The position numbers and the translations under genes were made by a program. From Luteipulveratus mongoliensis (GTDB taxonomy: Bacteria > Actinomycetota > Actinomycetes > Actinomycetales > Dermatophilaceae): a stretch of DNA of 64,000 nt. The stretch is taken from contig NZ_CP011112.1 of the NCBI RefSeq assembly GCF_001190945.1, positions 310,001 to 374,000 on the forward strand, in the 5' to 3' direction. How positions within the stretch are numbered: the first letter of the stretch is position 1; every line of letters begins with the position of its first letter. This document shows, piece by piece, positions 1 to 8,102 of this stretch. Under the pieces are notes generated by a model. The model was not told where the DNA came from and made no database searches. It saw only the letters and a list, made by a program, of their open reading frames with translations.

Positions 1-1142
1 TCAGCGACAGCGGCTCCGACGCAAGCCGCCCGCTGTTGTATGGGTTGGGGATCCCCTTCATCTGGGCAGGCGTGCTGTTCGCGATCCTGTCGTTCAAGGT
101 CGGCAAGTGGGTCGCGACGATCGGCGCTTACGCCCGCTTCCTCCTAATGGGCTTCTTCATGCTGGTGATCGTCGTGTACGCCGCCAAGCACGGGGTGCAC
201 GGCATCGGCGGCGGCGACTTCTCTCCGACGTACTCCAGCTTTGTGGCGCTCGTGCCACTCATCCTGTTCTCTCTAGTGGGTTTTGAGCTCCCCAGCGCGG
301 CCGGCGAAGAGATGAAGGACGCGGCCCGCGACGTACCCGCCGGCATCGCGAAGTCGGTCATCGCGACCGGCCTGCTGTACGGACTCCCCATCCTCGGGAT
401 CCTGCTCGTCCTGCCGCCCGGTCAGGCGACCGGACTCGCCGGCTTCCCCGACGCGCTGAAGCAGGCGATGACCGTGTTCGGCGGTCACGTGCAGACCGCC
501 ACCGACGGCACGGTCGTCTCGACCCTGTCCGGCGCCGGGCTCGTCATGGGCTGGCTGATGGGGATCCTGATCGCGCTGGTCGCGTTCACGTCGGGGCTGA
601 CCTGGATCATGGGGTCGGACCGTACGCTCGCGGTGTCCTGCTACGACGGCGCCGGCCCTCGATCGCTCGGGGTGTTCTCGCCCCGCTTCGGCACGCCGCT
701 GCGCGTCAACGTCGTCTCCGGCGTCGTGTCGACCGTCGTGCTGATCGCCACCATCGAGATCACCGGCGGCAATGCGTACAAGTTCTTCACCGTTGCTCTG
801 TCGCTGGCGATCTCCACGACGCTGATCTCCTACATCGGCATCTTCCCGGCGGCGTGGGTGCTTCGCCGCAAGGACCCGGACAGGCCCAGGCCGTACCGCT
901 GTCCGGCCCTGCCGGCGATGACCATCCTCAGCTGTGTCGCGATCGTGTTCTGCACGGTGCAGCTGCTGCTTCCCGGAGTGGGCGACCAGTGGTTCGACGG
1001 TGACTACCTCCCCGACCAGTGGGCGCACCGTGAGCGGTACACGTACTTGCTGACCGAGCTGGTCCCGCTGCTGCTGTTCATCGCCCTCGGTCTGTGGTTC
1101 TGGCTCGCCGGACGCGCGCACACCTCCCGACAAGGGGCGTAG
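1..1142 (+). CDS. APC-family amino acid permease, 5' end outside window
   Basis: The reading frame is open from the first bases (first full codon at position 3), so the start lies upstream. About 380 residues are visible, with roughly nine hydrophobic segments separated by short loops. The segment SLVGFELPSAAGEEMKDA is the conserved TM6-loop region of APC-superfamily transporters, where the unwound helix binds substrate and E/D residues follow. FRC-like RPYRCP near residue 290 is the usual APC loop before the last helices. It is expected to import or exchange an amino acid or amine in the cytoplasmic membrane; the substrate cannot be read. A TTG at 36 lies in frame but is internal. Confidence 0.85.
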   Translation, partial: SDSGSDASRPLLYGLGIPFIWAGVLFAILSFKVGKWVATIGAYARFLLMGFFMLVIVVYAAKHGVHGIGGGDFSPTYSSFVALVPLILFSLVGFELPSAAGEEMKDAARDVPAGIAKSVIATGLLYGLPILGILLVLPPGQATGLAGFPDALKQAMTVFGGHVQTATDGTVVSTLSGAGLVMGWLMGILIALVAFTSGLTWIMGSDRTLAVSCYDGAGPRSLGVFSPRFGTPLRVNVVSGVVSTVVLIATIEITGGNAYKFFTVALSLAISTTLISYIGIFPAAWVLRRKDPDRPRPYRCPALPAMTILSCVAIVFCTVQLLLPGVGDQWFDGDYLPDQWAHRERYTYLLTELVPLLLFIALGLWFWLAGRAHTSRQGA

Positions 1143-1159
1143 AGCGGCGGAGTTCGGTC

Positions 1160-1909
1160 ATGACGGAACGAGCGCGTCGAGCAGCCCGCTGGGAGCGGTG
1201 GAGCGAGTGGCCGCTGCTCGTCCTCGCCGTCGCCTTCTTGGTGGCCTACGCGGTGCCGGTTCTCGACGTCGGGATCTCGCCGTCTCTCAGACGCACATGC
1301 GACGTCGTGCAGTGGGTGGCGTGGGCAGCGTTCGCGGTGGACTACGTCGTACGCCTGGTCCTGGCTGAGCATCGCGCCCGCTGGGCGGCCACTCATGCTC
1401 TCGACCTCGTCGTGATCGCCCTGCCCTTGCTACGCCCACTACGGCTGCTCCGTCTCGTCGCTCTGCTGAACGTGGTCAACAGGCACGCCACGATTGGTCT
1501 CCGCGGTCGCGTCGTCGCCTATCTCGTCGGCGGCGCCGTGCTGCTGTCGTTCCTCGCTGCCCTTGCCGTACTCGACGCCGAACGGCACGGCGCCGAGCCC
1601 AACATTCAAACGTTCGGCGACGCGTGGTGGTGGTCGATCACCACCATGACGACAGTTGGCTACGGCGACCGCTTTCCGACGACTGGTGACGGTCGACTTA
1701 TCGGCGTCGGCCTCATGATCGGCGGGATCACCCTTCTCGGCAGTGTCACGGCGACGCTCGCATCGTGGCTTTCCGACCGCGTACGGGCCGAAGCTGATGC
1801 CGATGTCGACGCACTCACCCAGGAGATCCGGGCACTACGCCTCGAGATCGCAGCGCTCAACGAGCGCTCCGGAGGTGAGCCCGACCAAGCGAGCCATGGC
1901 GTTCGCTGA
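1160..1909 (+). CDS. Voltage-gated-type potassium channel protein
   Basis: 249 residues. Four to six membrane segments fit the ion_trans fold: helices near 17-36, 50-70, 78-104 and 118-138, a pore loop, then 181-205. The selectivity filter TTVGYGD is at 164-170. The fourth segment carries spaced arginines (RPLRLLRL at 92-99), as in S4 voltage sensors. The C-terminus (205-235) is charged and probably a coiled coil for tetramer assembly. I chose ATG 1160; an upstream GTG-type extension overlaps the permease gene and has no membrane or domain support. The gene starts 17 bp after the permease stop, so the two may be cotranscribed. Transport of K+ is inferred from the filter. Confidence 0.9.
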   Translation: MTERARRAARWERWSEWPLLVLAVAFLVAYAVPVLDVGISPSLRRTCDVVQWVAWAAFAVDYVVRLVLAEHRARWAATHALDLVVIALPLLRPLRLLRLVALLNVVNRHATIGLRGRVVAYLVGGAVLLSFLAALAVLDAERHGAEPNIQTFGDAWWWSITTMTTVGYGDRFPTTGDGRLIGVGLMIGGITLLGSVTATLASWLSDRVRAEADADVDALTQEIRALRLEIAALNERSGGEPDQASHGVR

Positions 1910-1953
1910 GCATCGGGCCTCAGAGCGCTTCCCCATGGGAAGGCAAGTCAGTA

Positions 1954-1987
1954 GTCTCCTCTTATGCACTACTGCATAGGAGGAGAC
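1954..1987. promoter_or_regulatory. 15-bp inverted repeat covering the ribosome binding site of the DUF5753 regulator
   Basis: Arms 1954-1968 (GTCTCCTCTTATGCA) and 1973-1987 are complementary at 14 of 15 positions around the loop CTAC. The right arm contains the AGGAG Shine-Dalgarno sequence of the gene starting at GTG 1989. As DNA it would be a dimer operator. As RNA it would hide the ribosome binding site. Both readings imply autoregulation of the downstream regulator. Confidence 0.7.
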
Positions 1988-1988
1988 C

Positions 1989-2855
1989 GTGGCTGACCAA
2001 TCGCTTGCTGAACTCGGGGCCGAGCTACGTCGGATGCGCGAAGAGGCTGGACTCTCAGGCTCAGAGGTCGCCCGCTCGATCGGCTGGTCGCAACCGAAGC
2101 TGTCGCGAATCGAGACGGGGCGATTCGGTGCATCCCTGCACGAGCTGGCGCTCCTGCTGGACTTCTACGGCGTGGCCGAAGAAGTGCGGGCAGAACTTCT
2201 TGCACGCACCGCCCGACGTGGAGAGCTCGGTGGGGCGTGGGTCGTGCGAGCGGGAGGATCTCGCAGGCGACAGAGCGAAGTTGGCGCTGTTGAGAGCCGG
2301 GTCGAACGACTGCAGCAGTACCAGATGGCGACGATCCCGGGACTCCTGCAAGTGCCGGCATACACACGAGCAGTGGCCGCTGCAATGGGCCTCGCCGACA
2401 CGGACGCAATCGCCGAACGGCGGGCCGAACGACAGGCTGACTTCCGCTCGCGCGATGCCGTGCCTTACGAAGTCGTTCTGGACGCACGAGCACTGACCCG
2501 TTGGCCCGGCCTCGACTCCGTGATGGTGGATCAGCTCAGCCACCTCACTGCCCTTGACCAGCAGCATCTCGTCCTCCGCGTGCTGCCCGACGGCTCTGGC
2601 GCTCAAGCCGTCGCGATGTCGTCATTCCTGATCTACACCTTCCCGAACGAGCAGCCCGCCGTTGTCATGTCAGAGGCACAGACCGCGGACCTGTATCTCT
2701 CAGATGAAGGCGACGTAGCGGCATTTCGAGGACTCTTCGAACGTCTGGTCAATGAGGCCCTGTCGGTGGAGGAGACGCAGGCGTACCTACGGCGACGACT
2801 CCGTAGCCTTCGGAATCGCTCGGATCATGACGGTGAGGACAGGCGAGGCCAGTGA
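1989..2855 (+). CDS. XRE-family regulator with DUF5753 (Scr1-type)
   Basis: 288 residues. An N-terminal Xre helix-turn-helix (about 5-60; AGLSGSEVARSIGWSQPKLS contains the recognition helix) is followed by a DUF5753 domain from about residue 90 (VERLQQYQMATIPGLLQVPAYTR is its hallmark entry; written here only as IPGLLQVPAYTRAV). This family is abundant in actinobacteria, often beside small DUF397 proteins, and has been called antitoxin-like. No DUF397 gene lies next to it here. The start is GTG 1989, because AGGAG sits 4-8 bases upstream. A strong palindrome covers that site (1954-1987). The last 69 bp overlap the convergent acetyltransferase gene. Confidence 0.85.
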   Translation: MADQSLAELGAELRRMREEAGLSGSEVARSIGWSQPKLSRIETGRFGASLHELALLLDFYGVAEEVRAELLARTARRGELGGAWVVRAGGSRRRQSEVGAVESRVERLQQYQMATIPGLLQVPAYTRAVAAAMGLADTDAIAERRAERQADFRSRDAVPYEVVLDARALTRWPGLDSVMVDQLSHLTALDQQHLVLRVLPDGSGAQAVAMSSFLIYTFPNEQPAVVMSEAQTADLYLSDEGDVAAFRGLFERLVNEALSVEETQAYLRRRLRSLRNRSDHDGEDRRGQ

Positions 2856-3299
2856 CGGCTGGCTCGTCCCGATGTTCTCGTATCCCCATGACTCGTAGAG
2901 CGCATGGACCTTCCCGTCGCCGGCAGCCGAGTTGACCATCAGCGTGACGTACGGCTCATCACCGGTCGCGAGCACCGCGTCGTGGATCCGCCGGGCGGTG
3001 CCCGTCTTCCGCCAACTCTCCCGCACCCCAATCTCCTTCAAAGCCAAGGTAGTTCGCGATGTGTACGCCTGTGCCGGAGTCGGGCTCGTACGCTGCCAGT
3101 ACCGGTCGCCGTGCTCGATGGTGTTGGCGTAGGCGTATCCGACTGGCTGTTCGTCGGCGTATGCGAGGAGCGCCGTGAACCCAGGGTCTGCGCCGTGCCG
3201 GTCCAGCCGTTCACCGAACGCAGTGACCGCGTAGTTCGGGAGGTGGAGCACTGGCGCGCGGACGTCGGCATACACATCGAGGATGTCGCTGCGGATCAC
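2787..3299 (-). CDS. GNAT-family N-acetyltransferase
   Basis: 170 residues. The GNAT core is visible: LLAYADEQPVGYAYAN (beta strands 2-4), then ALKEIGVRESWRKTGTARRIHDA, with the acetyl-CoA loop R-x-x-G-x-A in the RKTGTARR region, then VNSAAGDGKVHALYESWGYE near the C-terminus. The first legal start is GTG 3299. However, the frame upstream reads VELRTFTDLD, which looks like the usual GNAT N-terminus but has no ATG/GTG/TTG before the stop at about 3350, so the true start may be non-canonical or altered. The 3' end runs 69 bp into the opposite-strand DUF5753 gene. The substrate is unknown. The gene follows the XRE-TPR gene by 67 bp and may share its transcript. Confidence 0.75.
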   Translation of the reverse strand: MIRSDILDVYADVRAPVLHLPNYAVTAFGERLDRHGADPGFTALLAYADEQPVGYAYANTIEHGDRYWQRTSPTPAQAYTSRTTLALKEIGVRESWRKTGTARRIHDAVLATGDEPYVTLMVNSAAGDGKVHALYESWGYENIGTSQPSLASPVLTVMIRAIPKATESSP

Positions 3300-3366
3300 G
3301 TCGAGGTCGGTGAAGGTCCGGAGTTCAACAGCGGCGGCTGTCTTATGCGATCCCCCTCAGTCGCAC

Positions 3367-4569
3367 TCACGAAAGGGTGCGGATGTGGTGGCCGAAGTCG
3401 GCGGCTGCACGTGGGTCTGTGCGGCCCATCTCACGCGCGGTCTCCTGCGCGACCATTCGAAGGGACGGAACGGAGTGTCGGTCCTGTCCGAGCGCCCGTT
3501 CGGCCAGGGTGACGGCACCGGCAACGTCGCCTGCGCGCGCAGCCACGGTGGCCTTGGTGAGCACCGCCTCGGCAAGGCGCATCGGGCTGATCACATGAGA
3601 GGGCGTCTGGCTCGTCGCGACGACGTGATTGGCCATCGCCGATGCCAATGAATCGGCGCCGAGGACTCGGTAGGCATCCATCGCGTAGAACGAGGCCTTG
3701 GTCGGGTCGACTGCGAAGTGGTTGCGCAAGTTCTCAGGCATCGCGATGCGATCGAGGACGCGGCGGACCTTCTCCAGCTCGACCTCCGTCTTGTGGCGGT
3801 CGCCCATCCGCGCGTACGCCTTCGCCGTCTGCGCGTGCAGCTGCGCCGCGACGTCGGAGTGCGGAGCCATCTCGACGCCGGCGTTGGCCGCGGCGACCAC
3901 CTGTACGAGATCACCTTTGGTGAGGGCGATCCAGGCGGTGATCTCCGAGCCCCAGGCCAGCATGCGCATGTCGCCTAGATCCGTTGCGATACCGACCGCG
4001 TGAAGTCGAGCACGGTTGGCCCCCAGTTCGTCACCGGTGTCGTAGAGCAGGCAGCTGCGCAGCAGCGAGAGCCAGCCAAGAAGTCGCAGGGTCTCCTTCA
4101 TGCCGGACAGGTCCAGCTGCTCTTTGAGCCCGACAAGTTCCTGGCCCCACTGCTCGGCCTCAGCCAGGACGACGTGATTGTCGTGGCTCGCGTACTCGGT
4201 GCAGAGCCGGTCGACCTCACCGGCGACTTGCTCCAACGCAGACGCCGAGACTCGTCGCGAATGCAGCCGTGTCATCAGTTCGGTCAGGGTGTCCGGTGCC
4301 AAACGTGACGGCAAGGCAGGATCAGCAATCTGCCTGGTGGGAAAGAGGTTTCGCACAGGGAGACCAAACATGCGCGCGATCGCTGCCCGATTCTGGGCGC
4401 ACGGCAGCGCAGTCTCACCACTCTCCCAGCGTGGGATTTGGCGGCGGACCGTCTCGACCCGGTCCGACGCGTGAAGGTCCGATGCCGCGCAGAACGCGAT
4501 GGCCGCGTCGGTCAGCGACCAGTCGCGGGCGAGCCGCAGCTCTTTGAACCGTTGATGCCACAGGGCCAC
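3367..4569 (-). CDS. XRE-family regulator with TPR-like helical repeats
   Basis: 400 residues. The N-terminal 70 residues form an Xre-type domain (LRLARDWSLTDAAIAFCAAS, then RRQIPRWESGETAL). The rest is almost all alpha-helical with TPR-like repeats (for example DVAAQLHAQTAKAYARMGD and AEAVLTKATVAARAGDVAGA). This is the common actinobacterial architecture of a DNA-binding head with a ligand- or protein-binding TPR body. It resembles the protein at 5110-6429 in plan but is clearly divergent. Its target and ligand cannot be read. The GNAT gene lies 67 bp downstream on the same strand and is the likely operon partner. Confidence 0.8.
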   Translation of the reverse strand: MALWHQRFKELRLARDWSLTDAAIAFCAASDLHASDRVETVRRQIPRWESGETALPCAQNRAAIARMFGLPVRNLFPTRQIADPALPSRLAPDTLTELMTRLHSRRVSASALEQVAGEVDRLCTEYASHDNHVVLAEAEQWGQELVGLKEQLDLSGMKETLRLLGWLSLLRSCLLYDTGDELGANRARLHAVGIATDLGDMRMLAWGSEITAWIALTKGDLVQVVAAANAGVEMAPHSDVAAQLHAQTAKAYARMGDRHKTEVELEKVRRVLDRIAMPENLRNHFAVDPTKASFYAMDAYRVLGADSLASAMANHVVATSQTPSHVISPMRLAEAVLTKATVAARAGDVAGAVTLAERALGQDRHSVPSLRMVAQETAREMGRTDPRAAADFGHHIRTLS

Positions 4570-4705
4570 CTCACCCCCTCCTGCTTCGCGAGTATGCCGT
4601 GCCTCCGGTGACGACGCGCTCGACGTAGTTGCCCTCGCCTGCCGTACCTCTAACGTGGTCGCGAGATGGATCCTTGACGACCGACAGATCGGAGAGAGTG
4701 GCGTG

Positions 4706-5113
4706 ATGAGTCAGTCGAGCCAACCAGATCAGGACGCCCCACGGCCGGGCGCCAGCGGCCAGACCGTCGGTGGCACCGAACCGTCAGACTTCCTGGAAGT
4801 CAGTACGGCAACCGAAACCAAAGATGCCGCCGTAGAACTTGCCCGTATTGCGGTTGAGGGCCACCTCGCCGCAGGAGCCCAAATTACGGGCCCGATTACA
4901 TCGACCTTCTGGCACCTCGATGCGTTCGGCACCGGCGAGGAATGGCGGCTTGTTCTTCGCACGCACGTGAGTCGCTTCGAGGAGCTACGGAGCGCTCTGG
5001 TTGAGCACCACCCGTGGACCAATCCGGAGGTTGTGGCAATGAGAATTGCTATGGGTTCGCCGGAATATTTGGAGTGGATCCGGAATGCCACCGACCCGAG
5101 CGAAGATTCTTAG
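4706..5113 (+). CDS. CutA1-like divalent cation tolerance family protein
   Basis: 135 residues. After a 35-residue polar N-terminal extension, the CutA fold is recognisable: FLEVSTATETKDAAVELARI, then GAQITGPITSTFWH and WRLVLRTHVSRFEELRSAL, ending HHPWTNPEVVAMRIAMGSPE, which matches the family's final YxxPEI/EYLxWI region (SPEYLEWI). CutA proteins are small cytoplasmic trimers linked to metal tolerance; the mechanism is unsettled. ATG 4706 is preferred because GGAGAG (4691-4696) precedes it at the right distance; GTG 4703 is equally possible. The gene converges with the XRE-TPR gene at 5110, overlapping by 4 bp. Confidence 0.75.
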   Translation: MSQSSQPDQDAPRPGASGQTVGGTEPSDFLEVSTATETKDAAVELARIAVEGHLAAGAQITGPITSTFWHLDAFGTGEEWRLVLRTHVSRFEELRSALVEHHPWTNPEVVAMRIAMGSPEYLEWIRNATDPSEDS

Positions 5114-6429
5114 CTCGCTCGAGCCTTGTCTAGAACCTGAGAGACCGCACCAATTTCTGAATGCTCCGCGAGGTTCTGGATGACCCGCGCGAGCTGGCGC
5201 CGCGGTCGGACGGAGGCAACTCCTGCCGAGAGATCGAGAACCCGGTTCGCAGCTGCAGCAGACTCTTCGACCTCTCCAGCACTCAGGTAGGAATCTGCCA
5301 GCCAAGACGTGTATAGGGCCTTATCTCGAGCGTACGCGTCATCGAAGGTCTCAAGGACGCTCTCGAGAATCGGGACGGCCCGCAAGGGCCGACGCAGTTC
5401 CGTCCAACATCGACCGGCCATGATCTGCAGTTCGGTCTCGTCCACCCATGTCGACCAATCAGGATCAGGCTCGCCGCTTTCAGAAGCGTGAACGGATCGT
5501 GCTGTGTCCAACGCCCGCTCCGCTTCACACGCGTTGCCAGCTACGGCATGCGTCCAAGCGCGGCGTTCATGCAGCAAAGCACCAGCCGACCCGACGGCCG
5601 CCGCGCCGGCCGCCTCGCAGGACGCGGTGGCGAGTCGCACAGCTTCACGCGGATCCGACTGGATCTGTTCGTACGCGAGGAAGGCGAGAGCGTTGCCCAC
5701 CAGCAGGGATTCACCCGCGGCCTCTGCCGCGACTTGGCTTGCTTGATATAGGCGTACAGCCTTATCTTGCTCGCCTGCATCAAACGCTGCCCACCCGGCC
5801 TGCTGGGCCTGCTCCGCCAGGACTGAAATCAAGCTGCGTCCCGTTGCCTCGGAGTAGGTCCCTTCGTTGATTTTCTTCTTCGTTGCCCGGTACTCAGCGA
5901 GATAGATACGGAACGTATCGCCTCCGCCCAGCACATTGTCGAGTCGTCGCAAGCGAGCCGTGCGCTGTCGAAGTCTGGCGGGAACATCAGAACCTATGCG
6001 ACGGATTCCGCTACCCGCTGGACCCCCAACAACCACGCTGGCACCGAGAACGGCGCCCGACTTGATGAAGTCCCTTCGGAACACGCACTCATCTCCGTCC
6101 AGCATCGGAATGGCGGGCGCCTCTCCGTTGGCAGTGCTCTGCAGCACGTTCTCCCACGCTCGTGGGGCGAGACCAACCATGTGTCCAGGTATGAGGAGCG
6201 CGTCGGCGATCTGGACGATCTTCTCGAAAGACGTAATGGCGCCCAAGCCGCGTGCCAGCGTTCCGACGCGTTCGGGCTTGATGCCACAGGCTGCCCCAGT
6301 TTTGGAGTAGCTGATCCCTGCCCACTTCCGGGAGATTGCGAACACCTGCCCGAAGTCGTGCCGGGCAAGGGCATCCCGCATGTCCGGACGGTCCAGCACG
6401 TGCGCTGGTATTGCAGCGGTCAAATGCAT
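5110..6429 (-). CDS. XRE-type regulator with TPR body
   Basis: 439 residues from ATG 6429. The N-terminus (about 15-75: DFGQVFAISRKWAGISYSKT, then KPERVGTLARG) is a divergent Xre helix-turn-helix typical of Streptomyces-like TPR regulators. A short hydrophobic stretch, GAVLGASVVVGGPAGSG, follows near 135. Helical repeats fill the rest (AGWAAFDAGEQDKAVRLYQA; YTSWLADSYLSAGEVEESAA). The frame stays open upstream to 7191, but that part lies opposite other genes and shows no family features, so I stop at 6429; GTG 6435 is an alternative. A perfect palindrome lies in the promoter region at 6504-6519. The regulated genes are unknown. Confidence 0.75.
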   Translation of the reverse strand: MHLTAAIPAHVLDRPDMRDALARHDFGQVFAISRKWAGISYSKTGAACGIKPERVGTLARGLGAITSFEKIVQIADALLIPGHMVGLAPRAWENVLQSTANGEAPAIPMLDGDECVFRRDFIKSGAVLGASVVVGGPAGSGIRRIGSDVPARLRQRTARLRRLDNVLGGGDTFRIYLAEYRATKKKINEGTYSEATGRSLISVLAEQAQQAGWAAFDAGEQDKAVRLYQASQVAAEAAGESLLVGNALAFLAYEQIQSDPREAVRLATASCEAAGAAAVGSAGALLHERRAWTHAVAGNACEAERALDTARSVHASESGEPDPDWSTWVDETELQIMAGRCWTELRRPLRAVPILESVLETFDDAYARDKALYTSWLADSYLSAGEVEESAAAANRVLDLSAGVASVRPRRQLARVIQNLAEHSEIGAVSQVLDKARAS

Positions 6430-6503
6430 GGGCACCCTGTGCGTCCTCCACCTGCGCTTAAGAAGCCCACGATGACGTGGCGGGCCGGCGCGCGTATCCC
6501 CCT

Positions 6504-6519
6504 CATGGGTACACCCATG
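6504..6519. promoter_or_regulatory. Perfect 16-bp palindrome between divergent genes
   Basis: CATGGGT, AC, ACCCATG is a perfect inverted repeat. It lies 75 bp upstream of the XRE-TPR gene on the minus strand and 128 bp before the gene starting at 6647. It is a plausible dimer operator for the XRE-TPR regulator, but no promoter hexamers next to it are convincing. Confidence 0.45.
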
Positions 6520-6646
6520 GACGGGAAGAAGGAAGCCTTTACGCCGATGCACCGTGGACTCGTGAGCCGACGCCAGTCCGACCTGGGCGAGCAACAAGGC
6601 GTCCGGTCGAGTGCGTTTCGGCACGGCAGAGCGAGAGGTCTGAGCG

Positions 6647-7237
6647 ATGACGAGATTCGACGTCCACGGAGTGCCGGGCCCGGAGAGGCCCACCCCCGCC
6701 GCAGGTGGCGGGGGTTCGTCGAGGGAGACGAGTGGCACTGGCCGCACGTTTGAAGAGGTGGCTGATTGGGCGCCGGCGGATCTGCTGGTGCTGGGTGTTC
6801 GGGGTTCGTCGGTGGAGGCGAATGCGGAGCGGTGTCGTCGGGCGGTGGCGATCATCGCCGAGTACGAGCCGTACGCGGATGAGTTCGATGAGCCGCCGAT
6901 GCTGCGGCTGCTGATCCGGCACCGCGGTGACATGGTCGCCGCTGCTGATGATCCGGCGATGGTGGAGCATCTGCGCGACTGCATCGGGATGGACGCGATG
7001 CTGGTGCAGGTGTGGCAGGACCTGGAGCGGTTCTCCCCGCACCCGGCCGGCCCGCAGGGCGGTGGGTGCACGCGGCTGGGTGATGTGCTGACTGAGGCCG
7101 TGAACGAGGTGCGGGTACGGGCGGGGTTGCGCCGCCTGACCCGCCGCCAGGTCGCCGCGCGGCGGTTGAACGATGTGATCCGCGAGGTCACCCAGGATGC
7201 CGACCGTGCCCCGGCCCGTCACCTCGCGCGAGCGTGA
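6647..7237 (+). CDS. Hypothetical protein, first gene of a WhiB-containing cluster
   Basis: 196 residues, not recognised. The first 40 residues are Pro/Gly-rich and probably disordered. The rest is helical, with acidic EFDEPPMLRLLIRHRGDMVA in the middle and a basic end (RAGLRRLTRRQVAARRL) that could bind nucleic acid. ATG 6647 has GAGAGG eight bases upstream. Codon use changes inside the gene: from about 6760 to 7150 many codons end in G or T, whereas neighbours mostly end in C, which suggests a different origin. The whiB gene follows after 7 bp, so the three genes 6647-7927 probably form one unit. Confidence 0.6.
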   Translation: MTRFDVHGVPGPERPTPAAGGGGSSRETSGTGRTFEEVADWAPADLLVLGVRGSSVEANAERCRRAVAIIAEYEPYADEFDEPPMLRLLIRHRGDMVAAADDPAMVEHLRDCIGMDAMLVQVWQDLERFSPHPAGPQGGGCTRLGDVLTEAVNEVRVRAGLRRLTRRQVAARRLNDVIREVTQDADRAPARHLARA

Positions 7238-7244
7238 ACCGGTC

Positions 7245-7511
7245 ATGAGCGCGCCGATCGACCTCGCGCCGGCACCACCACTCTCGCTCGTGGTCCTGGC
7301 TTTGTGCACCGGCAGCGATGACCCGGACCGGTGGTGGCCGACGAGACGCGCCAGTCGTACCAAGCACCGCACCTACGCAGCCAGAGTCTGCGCCGGCTGC
7401 CCGGTGAGAAGAGCGTGCCTGGAGTACGCCCTGGCCGCGGGGCATGAGTTCGGTGTCTGGGGCGGCCTCAGCGAGCACGACCGACGCGGCCTGCAGAGGC
7501 GACCGCGATGA
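7245..7511 (+). CDS. WhiB-family iron-sulfur transcription factor
   Basis: 88 residues from ATG 7245. The four cluster-binding cysteines are C21, C49, C52 and C58 (CAGCPVRRAC gives C-x2-C-x5-C). The G-V-W-G-G turn (FGVWGGLSEHDRRGL) follows, with a short basic tail RRRPR-like. This is the full Wbl signature. Wbl proteins hold a [4Fe-4S] cluster and usually act with the primary sigma factor on promoters. The aromatic pair RWWP near 29-32 follows the first cysteine. An in-frame ATG at 7197 lies inside the preceding gene and is less likely. The next gene starts at 7508 with a 4-bp ATGA overlap, showing translational coupling. Confidence 0.9.
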   Translation: MSAPIDLAPAPPLSLVVLALCTGSDDPDRWWPTRRASRTKHRTYAARVCAGCPVRRACLEYALAAGHEFGVWGGLSEHDRRGLQRRPR

Positions 7512-7927
7512 GACAGGCCAGCGAGCTGCGTACGACGATGGCGGCCGCGGGGTTGTACCTCGCGGATGTGCCCATTGCGTTCTCCGCCATAGCAAGTCGC
7601 GGTCTACGCCTCCGGATCGGTGCCGATGCGATGGCGTGGATGCATCACCTGATGAATGGTGCCCCGGTCATCGCGCCGCATCTGGTGTCGGACACCGACC
7701 AGGCGCCGCGGGTGCGCTTCCTCGTCGCCAGGATCAGGCAGTCACCCCACGGCAAGACACTGGGTCCGGTCTGGATCGAAGGCGGACCACTGCGGGTCTC
7801 GTACATCGCGCTGACCGACCTGACCCATCGAGACTGTCTGGTCTGTAACCAGCGACTACTCGGCGCTCGAGACCGGCACGTCCCGGAACGTGTCGGCGTA
7901 CCGGTCTCGCGGCGCTCGACACCCTGA
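7508..7927 (+). CDS. Hypothetical protein coupled to whiB
   Basis: 139 residues, family not recognised. It begins MRQASELRTTMAAAG, has a compact middle (LRLRIGADAMAWMHHLMNGA) and a strand-rich part around VRFLVARIRQSPHGKTLGPV. No membrane segment, metal motif or signal peptide is seen. ATG 7508 overlaps the whiB stop (ATGA). The end (7868-7919) contains an imperfect inverted repeat with arms CGAGACCGG and CCGGTCTCG. This resembles half sites of the hipBA operators just downstream, so the 3' end may carry regulatory DNA as well as code. Confidence 0.55.
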   Translation: MRQASELRTTMAAAGLYLADVPIAFSAIASRGLRLRIGADAMAWMHHLMNGAPVIAPHLVSDTDQAPRVRFLVARIRQSPHGKTLGPVWIEGGPLRVSYIALTDLTHRDCLVCNQRLLGARDRHVPERVGVPVSRRSTP

Positions 7928-7945
7928 TGCTGCCGCCCCGGACAG

Positions 7946-8078
7946 AACCGGCATGATCGTGCCGGTTTCACCTCTGTGGCCGGTCAGATACACCGAACCG
8001 GTACGTTCGTGCCGGTTTGCCTCGACAACAGGCCCCCAAACCGTCATCCTGGTCTCAACCGGCGCGATCGTGCCGGTC
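7946..8078 (+). promoter_or_regulatory. Three operator-like inverted repeats upstream of hipBA
   Basis: Three 22-bp near-identical sites lie at 7946-7967, 7996-8017 and 8057-8078. Each has the form AACCGG, two variable bases, a G/C-variable core ending TCG, then TGCCGGT. The half sites ACCGGC and GCCGGT are inverted about the centre. Start-to-start distances are 50 and 61 bp. HipB-type repressors are known to bind several spaced palindromes before hipBA, so these are the likely HipB operators. They occupy most of the 175-bp gap before hipB. Confidence 0.75.
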
Positions 8079-8102
8079 TCACACTGAGCCGGGAGAGGCG
8101 CG

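Noticed and set aside
6430-7191. Upstream extension of the XRE-TPR frame to 7191
   Set aside because: The added region overlaps the gene at 6647 on the other strand, is Arg/Ser-rich and lacks family features; ATG 6429 fits the protein family.
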